Below, piece by piece: positions 1 to 5,393 of a stretch of DNA of 5,424 nt (position 1 is the first letter of the stretch; the number at the start of each line of letters is the position of its first letter). The stretch spans positions 1-5,424 of the forward strand of contig JAUJMI010000277.1 in assembly GCA_030446945.1 (NCBI GenBank). The letters run 5' to 3'. A model generated the notes under the pieces. The model did not search any database. It was not told the DNA's origin and was given only the letters and a program-made list of their open reading frames with translations. The DNA is from Longimicrobium sp. Its GTDB lineage: Bacteria > Gemmatimonadota > Gemmatimonadetes > Longimicrobiales > Longimicrobiaceae. A program made the translations under genes and the position numbers.

Positions 1-201
1 CCAGGGGAAGCGGGTGAGCACGGAGGTGTTCTGGAAGGGGATCACCTCCAGCTCGCTCCGCCGGTCCCACTTGCGCAGGAGGGCGGACAGCCGCGTGCAC
101 ACCTTGCACTGGCCGTCGTAAACGACCGTGTAGGGGCGCCCCATCCCCGCGGAGGCCGCTTCCTGGCCGCCGAAGACGAAGTGGACCACGGGAAAGCTCA
201 T
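1..201 (-). CDS. DCC-family (DUF393) thiol-disulfide oxidoreductase-like protein, 3' end cut by window edge
   Basis: The 67 codons visible begin at an ATG (201-199) and run off the left edge without a stop. The diagnostic motif is YDGQCKVC at residues 28-35, a CxxC (C32, C35) directly after a beta strand (YTVVYDG). It is followed by a charged helix (RLSALLRKWDRRSELE) and the IPFQN strand, the arrangement typical of the DCC/DUF393 family. That family is thioredoxin-like and generally called a thiol-disulfide oxidoreductase, but substrates are mostly unknown. The start codon overlaps the stop of the OsmC-family gene in an ATGA, so translation is probably coupled. A purine-rich AGGGG lies 7 nt upstream. 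Family members often begin close to the first strand, so Met20 (position 144) is an alternative start that would remove a 19-residue N-terminal extension. Family assignment is fairly sure; function is inferred. Confidence 0.85.
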   Translation of the reverse strand, partial: MSFPVVHFVFGGQEAASAGMGRPYTVVYDGQCKVCTRLSALLRKWDRRSELEVIPFQNTSVLTRFPW

Positions 202-596
202 GCGCCCGCCCCTGCCGGCTGCGCTGCTCCGGTGACCACGGTCGCGACCTCGGGCGGCGCGTGGAGGGTGCGGTGGATGGGGCAGAGGCCGGCCGCGCGC
301 CGGGCCGCCTCCCGCCGCTCGGCGGGGAGCGAGGGCCAGTCCAGCGCGACCTCCATCTTCCCGATGCGGTGCGGCTTCTCCACGTACTCGAAGCCCACCT
401 CCACCGCCAGGTCCGCGGCGGGGATGTCGGCGTTGGTGGCCCACGACTGGAGGACGGAGTAGGTGCACACCGCCAGGCTGCTCGCCAGCATGTGCCCCGG
501 CGAGTAGGTCATCTCCGCCGAGTCCGCCTCCACGCTCAGCGGCCCCGCGCCTCCCTGCACGCGTAGCCGGTCCTCCGAAAGCAGCATGATCTTCAA
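198..596 (-). CDS. OsmC/Ohr-family peroxide-reductase-like protein
   Basis: This is a 132-residue protein, close to the usual 130-145 residues of the OsmC/Ohr superfamily. These small cytoplasmic proteins often use two cysteines to reduce organic or fatty-acid hydroperoxides. The two expected cysteines are present: C44 in SPGHMLASSLAVC on the central helix, and C105 in the later GLCPIH motif. I place the start at a TTG (596-594), because a GGAGG at 608-604 stands exactly 7 nt upstream. The next ATG (587) has no well-spaced ribosome site and would shorten the protein by three residues. The frame stays open upstream to 719, but that part overlaps the SDR gene. The gene lies 28 bp downstream of the SDR and overlaps the DCC gene by 4 bp. 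A peroxidatic role is inferred from the family. Many OsmC-like proteins outside the Ohr subgroup have no proven substrate, and the Ohr active-site Arg and Glu cannot be placed with confidence by eye. Confidence 0.9.
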   Translation of the reverse strand: MKIMLLSEDRLRVQGGAGPLSVEADSAEMTYSPGHMLASSLAVCTYSVLQSWATNADIPAADLAVEVGFEYVEKPHRIGKMEVALDWPSLPAERREAARRAAGLCPIHRTLHAPPEVATVVTGAAQPAGAGA

Positions 597-603
597 CGGG
601 CCC

Positions 604-608
604 CCTCC
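604..608 (-). promoter_or_regulatory. Ribosome binding site deciding a TTG start for the OsmC-family gene
   Basis: On the minus strand GGAGG is followed by a 7-nt spacer and then TTG-AAG-ATC-ATG. The spacing is ideal for the TTG at 596, whereas the in-frame ATG at 587 would lie 16 nt away. This makes TTG the more likely initiator. Confidence 0.6.
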
Positions 609-624
609 GTGTGCATGCCCCGGC

Positions 625-1413
625 TCAGGTCGAGCACAGCAGCGACTCCCCGCCGTCCACCCACATCTCCGTTCCCGTGAGGTGGCTGGCGGCGTCGGAC
701 GCCAGGAACAGCACCACACGTGCCACTTGCTCGGCGCTGCCGGGGCCGCGCGTCAGCGGGTACTTGGACTCCTCGCTGGGGTACTCCGGCTCGACCTTGA
801 CCCTGTCGACGTGGCGCTGCTCGGTGTTGTCGTCGATGGAGGTCTCGATGGCGCCAGGGCAGATCACGTTTATGCGCACCCCGTGCGGCCCCAGCTCCAG
901 CGCCAGCATCTTGGTGAACGCCACCTGCCCGGCCTTGGACGATGCGTAGGCCGACGCTCCCGTGTTCTTGAAGATGCGCGTGCCGTTGATCGACGAGTTC
1001 ACGATCACGGACCCGCCCTGCTTCTTGAGGTGCGGCACGGCGTACTTCACCGTGAAGAACGTCCCCGTGAGGTTGATGGCGATCGTCTGCTCCCACTCCT
1101 CCGGCTCCAGCTCCTCGATGGGCGCCCACACGCCGTTCACCCCCGCGTTGGCGAAGACCACGTCCAGCCGCCCCCACTTGCCCACGACCTCCTCCACCGC
1201 GCGCCGCATGTCGTCCGCCTTGCTGATGTCGGCCACGACCGCCAGGGCCTGGCCGCCGCCCTTTTCGATCTCCTCGACCACGGGGTCCAGGTTCTCGCGG
1301 TGGCGGCCCAGTACGGCCACCTTTGCCCCTTCCTTCGCCATGAGGATCGCGGACGCCCGCCCGATCCCTTCGCCGCCGCCCGTCACCAGCGCCACCTTGC
1401 CTTCGAGCTGCAT
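625..1413 (-). CDS. Classical SDR-family NAD(P)-dependent oxidoreductase
   Basis: This is a 262-residue protein, in the usual 250-280 range for classical short-chain dehydrogenases/reductases, which oxidise alcohols or reduce carbonyls in the cytoplasm. All the core motifs are visible: the glycine-rich cofactor motif TGGGEGIG (11-18), D62 in ADIS for the adenine ring, NAG (89-91), the structural N114, the catalytic S140 or S141, and YASSK (Y156, K160). PG in INVICPGAIET and the C-terminal DGG follow. Basic residues just after the second strand (GRHR, 36-39) favour NADP(H) over NAD(H), by inference. The substrate loop (about EQRHVDRVKVEPEYPSEE) is long and charged, so the substrate cannot be named. 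The start at 1413 is preceded by GGGAGGA at about 6 nt. The frame extends upstream to 1551 but without SDR homology, and it would overlap the dehydratase gene. The OsmC-family gene follows after 28 bp. Confidence 0.95.
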   Translation of the reverse strand: MQLEGKVALVTGGGEGIGRASAILMAKEGAKVAVLGRHRENLDPVVEEIEKGGGQALAVVADISKADDMRRAVEEVVGKWGRLDVVFANAGVNGVWAPIEELEPEEWEQTIAINLTGTFFTVKYAVPHLKKQGGSVIVNSSINGTRIFKNTGASAYASSKAGQVAFTKMLALELGPHGVRINVICPGAIETSIDDNTEQRHVDRVKVEPEYPSEESKYPLTRGPGSAEQVARVVLFLASDAASHLTGTEMWVDGGESLLCST

Positions 1414-1507
1414 CGTTGTCCTCCCGTTCACGCGTTCGTTGGTTGGGGAGCGGGGCGTGGAGAGATTTTCGTGCCGCATGAGTCGCAACAGCGGGGCCCG
1501 GTTTTGT

Positions 1508-1849
1508 TTAGCGGAACCACGGCGTTTCGGGACCTGTGAGCGCGCCACCATGCGGCTGCCATGTGGCGACGGACTCGATGCGCTCGGCCAGCTCGAAGTC
1601 CATCTCGGTGATCCCGCCGGCGTCGTGGGTGGTGAGCATCACGCGCAGGCGCGGAAAGGTGAGGAGGAGATCGGGATGGTGCCACGCCGCCTCCGCCACG
1701 AAGCCGATGGCGTTGGCCAGGAGCAGGGTGCGCTGAAAGCTCCCCGTCTCGAACGTGCGGACGATCTGCCCGTCCTCCACGCTCCAATGCGGGAGGCGGG
1801 CGCGGAGGTGCTCGGCGACTTCGGCGTCGGTGTAGGCGCGGATGCTCAT
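1508..1849 (-). CDS. phhB: 4a-hydroxytetrahydrobiopterin dehydratase (pterin-4a-carbinolamine dehydratase)
   Basis: This 113-residue protein matches the family length of about 95-115. The enzyme dehydrates 4a-hydroxytetrahydropterin, produced by aromatic amino acid hydroxylases, to quinonoid dihydropterin so that the cofactor can be recycled. The family active-site signature is intact: E53-x3-H57-H58-P59, then F65, H75 and D84 (in TEMDFELA). The N-terminal W22 followed by the IVRTFETGSF strand also fits the PCD fold. The ATG at 1849 has GAGG 7 nt upstream, and the stop is TAA. The gene reads away from the PepSY gene. The SDR start lies 94 bp downstream on the same strand with no convincing terminator between, so the two may share a transcript. 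No phenylalanine hydroxylase is visible in the window, so the hydroxylase partner must be encoded elsewhere, if it exists. PCD-like proteins also occur without hydroxylases, sometimes linked to molybdopterin metabolism. Confidence 0.95.
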   Translation of the reverse strand: MSIRAYTDAEVAEHLRARLPHWSVEDGQIVRTFETGSFQRTLLLANAIGFVAEAAWHHPDLLLTFPRLRVMLTTHDAGGITEMDFELAERIESVATWQPHGGALTGPETPWFR

Positions 1850-1863
1850 TGACGGGCCTCGCG

Positions 1864-1892
1864 TTGCAGGGGGGTGCTCCGGCGCCTAGCTT
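1864..1892 (+). promoter_or_regulatory. Possible sigma70-like promoter for the PepSY gene
   Basis: TTGCAG (1864-1869), a 17-nt spacer and TAGCTT (1887-1892) would place a transcription start near 1899, about 33 nt before the PepSY ATG. Each hexamer matches the consensus only partly. The region is only 82 bp and must also hold the promoter of the divergent dehydratase gene, for which no clear match was found. Confidence 0.25.
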
Positions 1893-1931
1893 GCCGGGCG
1901 GTCGATCGGGTGAACCTCAGTGGAGCGTGGC

Positions 1932-2462
1932 ATGCGGTGGAACCTGCTGGTGCGGAAGACCCACTCGTGGGGCGCGATCCTGGCGGCGCTCCCGGTGATC
2001 GTCATCATCAGCACCGGCCTCCTCCTGCAGCTCAAGAAGCAGATCGCCTGGGTGCAGCCCACCGAGTTCGAGGGGACGGGCACGGCGCCCGCCATCTCGC
2101 TCGACCAGGTCGTCCGCGCGGCCTCCACGGTCCCGAGCGCCGAGGTGCGCGGCTGGGATGACGTGCGCCGCGTCGACGTGCGGCCGGCGAAGGGCGTAGC
2201 CAAGGTGTGGACGCAGAACGGATGGGAGGTGCAGGTGGACCTCGGCAGCGCGCGGGTGCTGCATTCCGCGTACCGCCGGTCGGACCTGATCGAGTCGATC
2301 CACGATGGCACCTGGTTCCACGAGCACGCCAAGCTCTGGCTCTTCTTCCCCGCCGGCCTCACCCTGCTCGTGCTGTGGCTCACCGGGATGTACCTCTTCG
2401 CGCTCCCCGTCTGGATGCGCAAGCGCCGCCCGCCGCGCCCGCCCGTCCGCCGCGCCGCCTGA
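1932..2462 (+). CDS. PepSY-associated transmembrane (PepSY_TM-like) protein
   Basis: This is a 176-residue inner-membrane protein with two predicted membrane helices. The first spans about residues 11-32 (WGAILAALPVIVIISTGLLL) and the second about 138-160 (LWLFFPAGLTLLVLWLTGMY). Between them lies a hydrophilic domain of roughly 100 residues that should sit outside the cytoplasm. It contains a PepSY-like strand pair (KGVAKVWTQNGWEVQVDL). The KTHSWGA start and the HDGTWFHEHAK segment before the second helix, with several histidines, are typical of PepSY-associated TM proteins. Larger relatives include ferric-reductase-like proteins, in which such histidines may bind haem; that is not demonstrable here. 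I chose ATG 1932 because GGAG lies 6 nt upstream. A GTG at 1920 would add four residues but has no good ribosome site. The C-terminal tail is short and Arg/Pro-rich. The protein is much smaller than the four-helix members of the family, so it is a minimal version. Its role is unknown. Confidence 0.8.
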   Translation: MRWNLLVRKTHSWGAILAALPVIVIISTGLLLQLKKQIAWVQPTEFEGTGTAPAISLDQVVRAASTVPSAEVRGWDDVRRVDVRPAKGVAKVWTQNGWEVQVDLGSARVLHSAYRRSDLIESIHDGTWFHEHAKLWLFFPAGLTLLVLWLTGMYLFALPVWMRKRRPPRPPVRRAA

Positions 2463-2597
2463 GAGCGGGGTGCGCGTCCGCGAGGTTGTTCTTGGATCTG
2501 ACCCTCCTCGCAGCGAGATTGTGCGTCGAGAGTCGTGCCCCAACCCGCCGGCCGTGGTTTCCGAGTGCCGGCTCACGATCACCGAAGGAACCTCTCG

Positions 2598-3230
2598 ATG
2601 CGAGCCTTCCTCCTCTTCTCCCTGCCCGTGCTCTTTGCGGCACAGCCTGCCGCCGCACAGCTGATGGTGGGCGCGGGCTACGGCGACACGTTCAGCGGAA
2701 AGGCGTCAGGCGCCGCATGGCACGCACAGGTGAACGCTCCCTTTCCGGCGAACAGGCTTTCGCGCCACGCCGAGATGTACGCCGTCGCGCAGCAGGGGAG
2801 CGCCGGCGGCTCGCCGATGGCGTGCGAGCGGGTGCGGCAAGTGTACTGCTTCGGACGCAGCGACCGGAGCACCATCGTGGGTGCGGGGGTTTCGTTCAAG
2901 ATGGACAGGTCGTACTTCGCAGGGCGCTTGCGGGCCTACTCTAGGGGCGGAGCGGGCGTGTACCACCAGTGGGTGACATCCACGGAGCGGCAGGGGGCGG
3001 TTCCGTTCTGCGCCGACGCGAGCCGCGAAATCGTCCCCTGCCAGAACGTTCCGCCCGCCGGAGACTTCACCGTCAGGGGCGCCCACACGGGTCCCGGGAT
3101 CACCGCCTCGGTCGGGGTACGCTTCCGCGCGCTCCGGATGGACGGGTTCGCGGAAGTGGGCACGCACCTCGCCAGGGTCAACGACGGCTTCGCGGGCGGG
3201 GTGCCGTTCACCCTCGGGATCGCGCTGTAG
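2598..3230 (+). CDS. Secreted or outer-membrane beta-barrel-like protein of unknown function
   Basis: This is a 210-residue protein that I do not recognise. It begins with a clear Sec signal peptide: MRAF, a hydrophobic core at 4-15, then PAAA-Q with likely cleavage after A20. The mature part is rich in Gly, Ala and aromatic residues and has several alternating strand-like stretches, such as TIVGAGVSFKM (92-102), FAGRLRAYS (107-115), ITASVGVRFRALRMDGFAEVG (168-188) and a final VPFTLGIAL. This resembles a small outer-membrane beta barrel, although the last residue is Leu and not the more common Phe. Four cysteines occur as two close pairs, C76/C84 and C138/C148, each in a region that could be an extracellular loop, which suggests two disulfides. 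ATG 2598 is supported by GAAGGA 8 nt upstream and by the signal peptide; the upstream in-frame extension has no export signal. The gene ends 21 bp from the convergent thpR. A promoter with a weak match (TTGGAT 2492-2497, GAGATT 2515-2520) lies in the 135-bp upstream gap. Confidence 0.75.
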   Translation: MRAFLLFSLPVLFAAQPAAAQLMVGAGYGDTFSGKASGAAWHAQVNAPFPANRLSRHAEMYAVAQQGSAGGSPMACERVRQVYCFGRSDRSTIVGAGVSFKMDRSYFAGRLRAYSRGGAGVYHQWVTSTERQGAVPFCADASREIVPCQNVPPAGDFTVRGAHTGPGITASVGVRFRALRMDGFAEVGTHLARVNDGFAGGVPFTLGIAL

Positions 3231-3251
3231 GGCCGCGGAGCATTCGCAAGC

Positions 3252-3812
3252 CTATCGCAGGGCGAAGCGCTGGAGCGCCTCGTAGCGCGGCGGGCCGCTC
3301 CCCAGGTGGCTGCGGAAGAGGACGACCTCGCCCACCTCCATCCGCCCGCCGAACGGGGGCGCCGCGGCGACGGCGGCTTCGATGTCGCGCGGCGGGTTCA
3401 GGCGGCTGATGGTGAGGTGGGGCGAGAACGGCTTCTTTTCGGCGGCGAAGCCGGCGTGGCGCGCCGCATCCTCCGCCAGCGCCGCCACCCGCTTCAGCTC
3501 CGCGGCGCCCTCGTCGACCCCCACCCAGAGCACTCCCGCGCGGCGCGCACGGGGGAAGGCGCCCAGCCCGCCCAGCACCATCGAGAAGCGAGGGCCCAGC
3601 GGCGCGCCCTCCAGGGCCTCCACCAGGCGGCGGTGCTGCTCCGCGTCCGTCTCGCCCAGGAAGCGCAGGGTCAGGTGCCAGTTGGCCGGCACCACGGCGC
3701 GCCCCGGAACGCCGCCGGGGAGGGCGCGGCCCAGGTGCTCGCCGAGCGCGTCGCGCAGCTGTTCGCTGAGTGGGACGCCGAGGAAGAGGCGGCCGACGCG
3801 GGGCTCGGTCAT
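3252..3812 (-). CDS. thpR: RNA 2',3'-cyclic phosphodiesterase (2'-5' RNA ligase family)
   Basis: This 186-residue protein has the length expected of bacterial ThpR/LigT (about 175-195). The 2H phosphoesterase fold is identified by two HxT motifs, HLTL at 46-49 and HLTI at 132-135, whose histidines and threonines form the active site. The first strand RLFLGVPLSE (8-17) and the LRFLGET and SPHLTISRL contexts are classic. Family enzymes hydrolyse RNA 2',3'-cyclic phosphates and can ligate tRNA halves in vitro; the cellular role is unclear. The start at 3812 puts the first strand where it belongs, but there is no evident Shine-Dalgarno before it. The frame continues upstream to a TTG at 3998 with no family similarity, so either the mRNA start is weak or leaderless, or translation starts slightly upstream. 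The gene is convergent with the exported-protein gene (21-bp gap) and divergent from htpX. Confidence 0.93.
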   Translation of the reverse strand: MTEPRVGRLFLGVPLSEQLRDALGEHLGRALPGGVPGRAVVPANWHLTLRFLGETDAEQHRRLVEALEGAPLGPRFSMVLGGLGAFPRARRAGVLWVGVDEGAAELKRVAALAEDAARHAGFAAEKKPFSPHLTISRLNPPRDIEAAVAAAPPFGGRMEVGEVVLFRSHLGSGPPRYEALQRFALR

Positions 3813-4145
3813 GGGCAGCGGGGCGCGGGGAACGTACGCGCGGGACGGCGGTACGACACAGCACGCGCCGTTCCCGCCGCCCAGGCGGAGGGTCTGCAAC
3901 TTTGGCAGCCGCAAGGCGGTACGCCTGTTGCACATGAGCGCGGACATGGAAGGGGAGTAGCCGCGCGGGCGAGACAGCCCGTGTGGCCGGATCGTCAAGA
4001 CTGCGCCTCACGCGGCGCACGGTCCGGCCAGGTTCCAGTGAGAGCCAGGCGAGACCTTCGCGACGGGTGCCGGTGTGCGTGCGCGCGCCGGCCGCGCGAG
4101 GGCCTCGCCTTCGCGCGCCGGGATCACACACAAGGGAGCAGGGAG
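3813..4145. other. Divergent intergenic region between thpR and htpX
   Basis: No gene is supported in these 333 bases. They should contain the thpR and htpX promoters, but no pair of hexamers is convincing. A TTGACG occurs on the minus strand at 3998-3993 without a matching -10 box. Several inverted repeats are present: an interrupted dyad GCAAGGCG-GTA-CGCC-TG-TTGC at 3911-3931, a 6-bp stem TGCGCC/GGCGCA at 4002-4019, and the longer leader hairpin at 4088-4121, listed separately. In such G+C-rich sequence some of these are expected by chance. Confidence 0.6.
4088..4121 (+). repeat. Inverted repeat / hairpin in the htpX leader
   Basis: The left arm CCGG-C-CGCGCGA (4088-4099) pairs with TCGCGCG-CCGG (4111-4121). 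This gives 11 base pairs with a single bulged C at 4092 and an 11-nt loop. The structure ends 10 nt before the htpX ribosome binding site (AAGGGAG, 4132-4138). It could be an RNA leader structure, an operator dyad or chance self-complementarity in GC-rich DNA. There is no U-tract, so it is not an evident terminator. Confidence 0.45.
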
Positions 4146-5000
4146 ATGAACAACGTAAAGGTATTCGGCCTGATGGCCGGGCTCACCGCGATGTTCGTGA
4201 TGGCCGGCGGCGCCTTCGGCGGTCAGGGCGGGATGATCATCGCGCTGGGGCTGGCGGCGGCGATGAACTTCTTCGCCTACTTCGGCTCGGCCAAGATGGT
4301 GCTGCGCATGTACAACGCGCAAATCGTGACGGCGGAGCAGGCGCCCGAGCTGTACGCCATGGTGGACCGGCTGCGGCAGCGCGCCGGCCTCCCCATGCCC
4401 ACCGTCGCGATCGCGCCGCACATGCAGCCCAACGCCTTCGCCACCGGGCGAAACCCGGAGAACGCGGTGGTGTGCGTGACCGAGGGGATCTTGCAGCTCG
4501 TCTCACGCGACGAGCTGGAGGGGGTGATCGCGCACGAGCTGGCGCACATCAAGAACCGCGACATGCTCCTGCAGACCTTCACCGCCACCATCGCCGGCGC
4601 TATCTCGTCGCTGGGGCAGATGGCGATGTGGGGCGCGATCTTCGGCGGCAACGACGAGGAGGAAGGGGGCGGCCCCATCGGCGCCATCCTGATGATCTTT
4701 CTGGCCCCGCTGGCAGCCTCGGTGATCCAGATGGCGATCTCGCGCCAGCGCGAGTTCAAGGCGGATGCTGTGGGCGCGCAGATCAGCGGGCGTCCGCTGG
4801 CGCTGGCGGGTGCGCTGCGCAAGCTGGAGGCGGGTGCGGAGCGCATCCCGATGCACGTGTCGCCCGCCGCGGCGCCGCTGGCGCAGGTGAATCCGCTCTC
4901 GTCCCTCCACGGCGGCGGGTTCTCGCGGCTGTTCTCCACGCACCCCCCCACGGAGGAGCGCGTGGCGAAGCTGGAGGCGATGGCGGGGGGAGTGCGTTAG
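4146..5000 (+). CDS. htpX: HtpX, membrane zinc metalloprotease (M48B)
   Basis: This 284-residue protein is close to the usual 285-295 of HtpX, an inner-membrane zinc endopeptidase that cuts misfolded membrane proteins and works alongside FtsH. The zinc site is complete: HELAH at 130-134 (H130, E131, H134), with the third ligand E203 in SRQREFKAD. The PNAFATG substrate-strand motif (95-101) and the C-terminal FSTHPPTEERV (263-273) are family hallmarks. Four hydrophobic segments fit the topology: about 6-24 and 29-46 at the N-terminus, then 145-167 and 178-198 flanking a short Gly/Glu-rich loop (DEEEGGG). ATG 4146 is preceded by AAGGGAG with a 7-nt spacer. The frame is open far upstream to 3306, but that stretch is antisense to thpR and lacks homology. 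No sigma32-type or CpxR-type site could be recognised upstream. The gene appears monocistronic, with a GC hairpin 26 bp after its stop. Confidence 0.97.
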   Translation: MNNVKVFGLMAGLTAMFVMAGGAFGGQGGMIIALGLAAAMNFFAYFGSAKMVLRMYNAQIVTAEQAPELYAMVDRLRQRAGLPMPTVAIAPHMQPNAFATGRNPENAVVCVTEGILQLVSRDELEGVIAHELAHIKNRDMLLQTFTATIAGAISSLGQMAMWGAIFGGNDEEEGGGPIGAILMIFLAPLAASVIQMAISRQREFKADAVGAQISGRPLALAGALRKLEAGAERIPMHVSPAAAPLAQVNPLSSLHGGGFSRLFSTHPPTEERVAKLEAMAGGVR

Positions 5001-5026
5001 TGCGTGAGCGCGTTCGATTAGGAGCG

Positions 5027-5053
5027 GGGGCGGCGCCGGTGGAGGGCCGCCCC
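5027..5053 (+). terminator. GC-rich hairpin after htpX, possible terminator
   Basis: GGGGCGGC (5027-5034) and GCCGCCCC (5046-5053) form a perfect 8-bp stem with an 11-nt loop, 26 bp after the htpX stop. The position suits a terminator, but the following bases (GATGCGTTTG) contain only three T residues. Intrinsic termination would therefore be weak, and the hairpin may instead protect the mRNA 3' end. Confidence 0.45.
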
Positions 5054-5135
5054 GATGCGTTTGAACCACGCCAAGCCGGCTGAAGCGGGCCGCGGGATCC
5101 CCACGAACAGGCGACCGAACATTAGATGGTCCGGT

Positions 5136-5169
5136 GCGGGGTGGAGAGCCCGTCTCCTTAGGTCCCCGC
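5136..5169. repeat. Two-part inverted repeat
   Basis: The outer arms GCGGGG (5136-5141) and CCCCGC (5164-5169) enclose a second perfect stem, GGAGA (5143-5147) with TCTCC (5153-5157), around a 5-nt loop. The total is 11 base pairs with an asymmetric internal loop (1 versus 6 nt). No U-tract follows on either strand. It may be part of a structured RNA or a repeat element. Confidence 0.35.
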
Positions 5170-5274
5170 CAGACTTTCGCGCGATCAGAACGTGTGGCGA
5201 AGCGGCTCCCTCAGGAAGTCGCGGACGCGAGGGACGCACGCCGTCGTGAGTCGGCGCAGGCGCATTGCGTGTGT

Positions 5275-5310
5275 TTCCAGCGGCTGGCTCCTGGAACGGC
5301 GATCCAGGAG
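5275..5310. repeat. Pair of overlapping, mutually exclusive inverted repeats
   Basis: TTCCAG (5275-5280) pairs with CTGGAA (5291-5296). CTCCTGGA (5288-5295) pairs perfectly with TCCAGGAG (5303-5310) around a 7-nt loop. The two stems share the CTGGA segment and cannot form together. They lie upstream of the promoter at 5353, so they are outside that transcript as I predict it. Confidence 0.35.
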
Positions 5311-5352
5311 GGCGGCAGCGGCGGACGGATCACCCCCCGGAAAACAAAACAC

Positions 5353-5381
5353 TTGACTCGCGCCCTCACCTGCTGAATATT
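5353..5381 (+). promoter_or_regulatory. Sigma70-like promoter for a gene beyond the right edge
   Basis: TTGACT (5353-5358, 5 of 6 consensus bases), an exact 17-nt spacer and AATATT (5376-5381, 4 of 6) form the best promoter match in the window. It lies in a local A/T-rich island (AAAACAAAACAC just upstream). Transcription would start near 5388, about 34 nt before the ATG at 5422-5424. That ATG has only a short AGG (5415-5417) before it, so the downstream gene start is likely but unproven. Confidence 0.6.
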
Positions 5382-5393
5382 CAGCACGTGCTG
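5371..5393. promoter_or_regulatory. Overlapping palindromes over the -10 box, probable operator
   Basis: TGCTGAATATTCAGCA (5371-5386) is a perfect 16-bp palindrome that contains the -10 hexamer. It overlaps a second perfect palindrome, CAGCACGTGCTG (5382-5393), so the half-site TGCTG/CAGCA occurs three times in alternating orientation. Position and symmetry suit a repressor dimer, perhaps binding as a tandem pair and blocking RNA polymerase. The inner TGAATATTCA is loosely like ArsR/SmtB-type operators, but I cannot assign the regulator. Confidence 0.6.

Noticed and set aside
1478..1510. GGGCCC-centred stretch followed by T-rich bases after the pterin dehydratase stop
   Set aside because: The palindrome has no loop and the T-rich run is on the wrong strand, so it is not a terminator for the minus-strand gene.
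586..1539. Long plus-strand reading frame of 317 codons
   Set aside because: It lies antisense to the well-supported SDR gene. Its product is rich in Arg, His, Leu and Val with no recognisable motif, as expected from the opposite strand of a GC-rich gene.
962..1852. Plus-strand frame of 296 codons across the SDR and pterin dehydratase genes
   Set aside because: It is antisense to two genes with intact catalytic motifs, with no ribosome site and no family similarity.
3243..3266. TTCGC/GCGAA stem between the convergent exported-protein and thpR genes
   Set aside because: It has only 5 bp and a 14-nt loop with no T-tract on either strand. It is too weak to call a bidirectional terminator.
3901..3920. 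Possible sigma54 promoter (TTGGCA with GG-N10-GC spacing)
   Set aside because: The -12 element does not resemble TTGC, and the site is over 200 bases from htpX. The GG/GC spacing alone is common in GC-rich DNA.
3208..4131. Minus-strand 307-codon frame overlapping thpR
   Set aside because: It is very rich in Arg, Pro, Gly and Ala and out of frame with the thpR HxT motifs. It is a shadow of thpR.
3306..4145. 280-codon N-terminal extension in frame with htpX
   Set aside because: The extension is antisense to thpR and of low complexity. HtpX homology and a good ribosome site begin at 4146.
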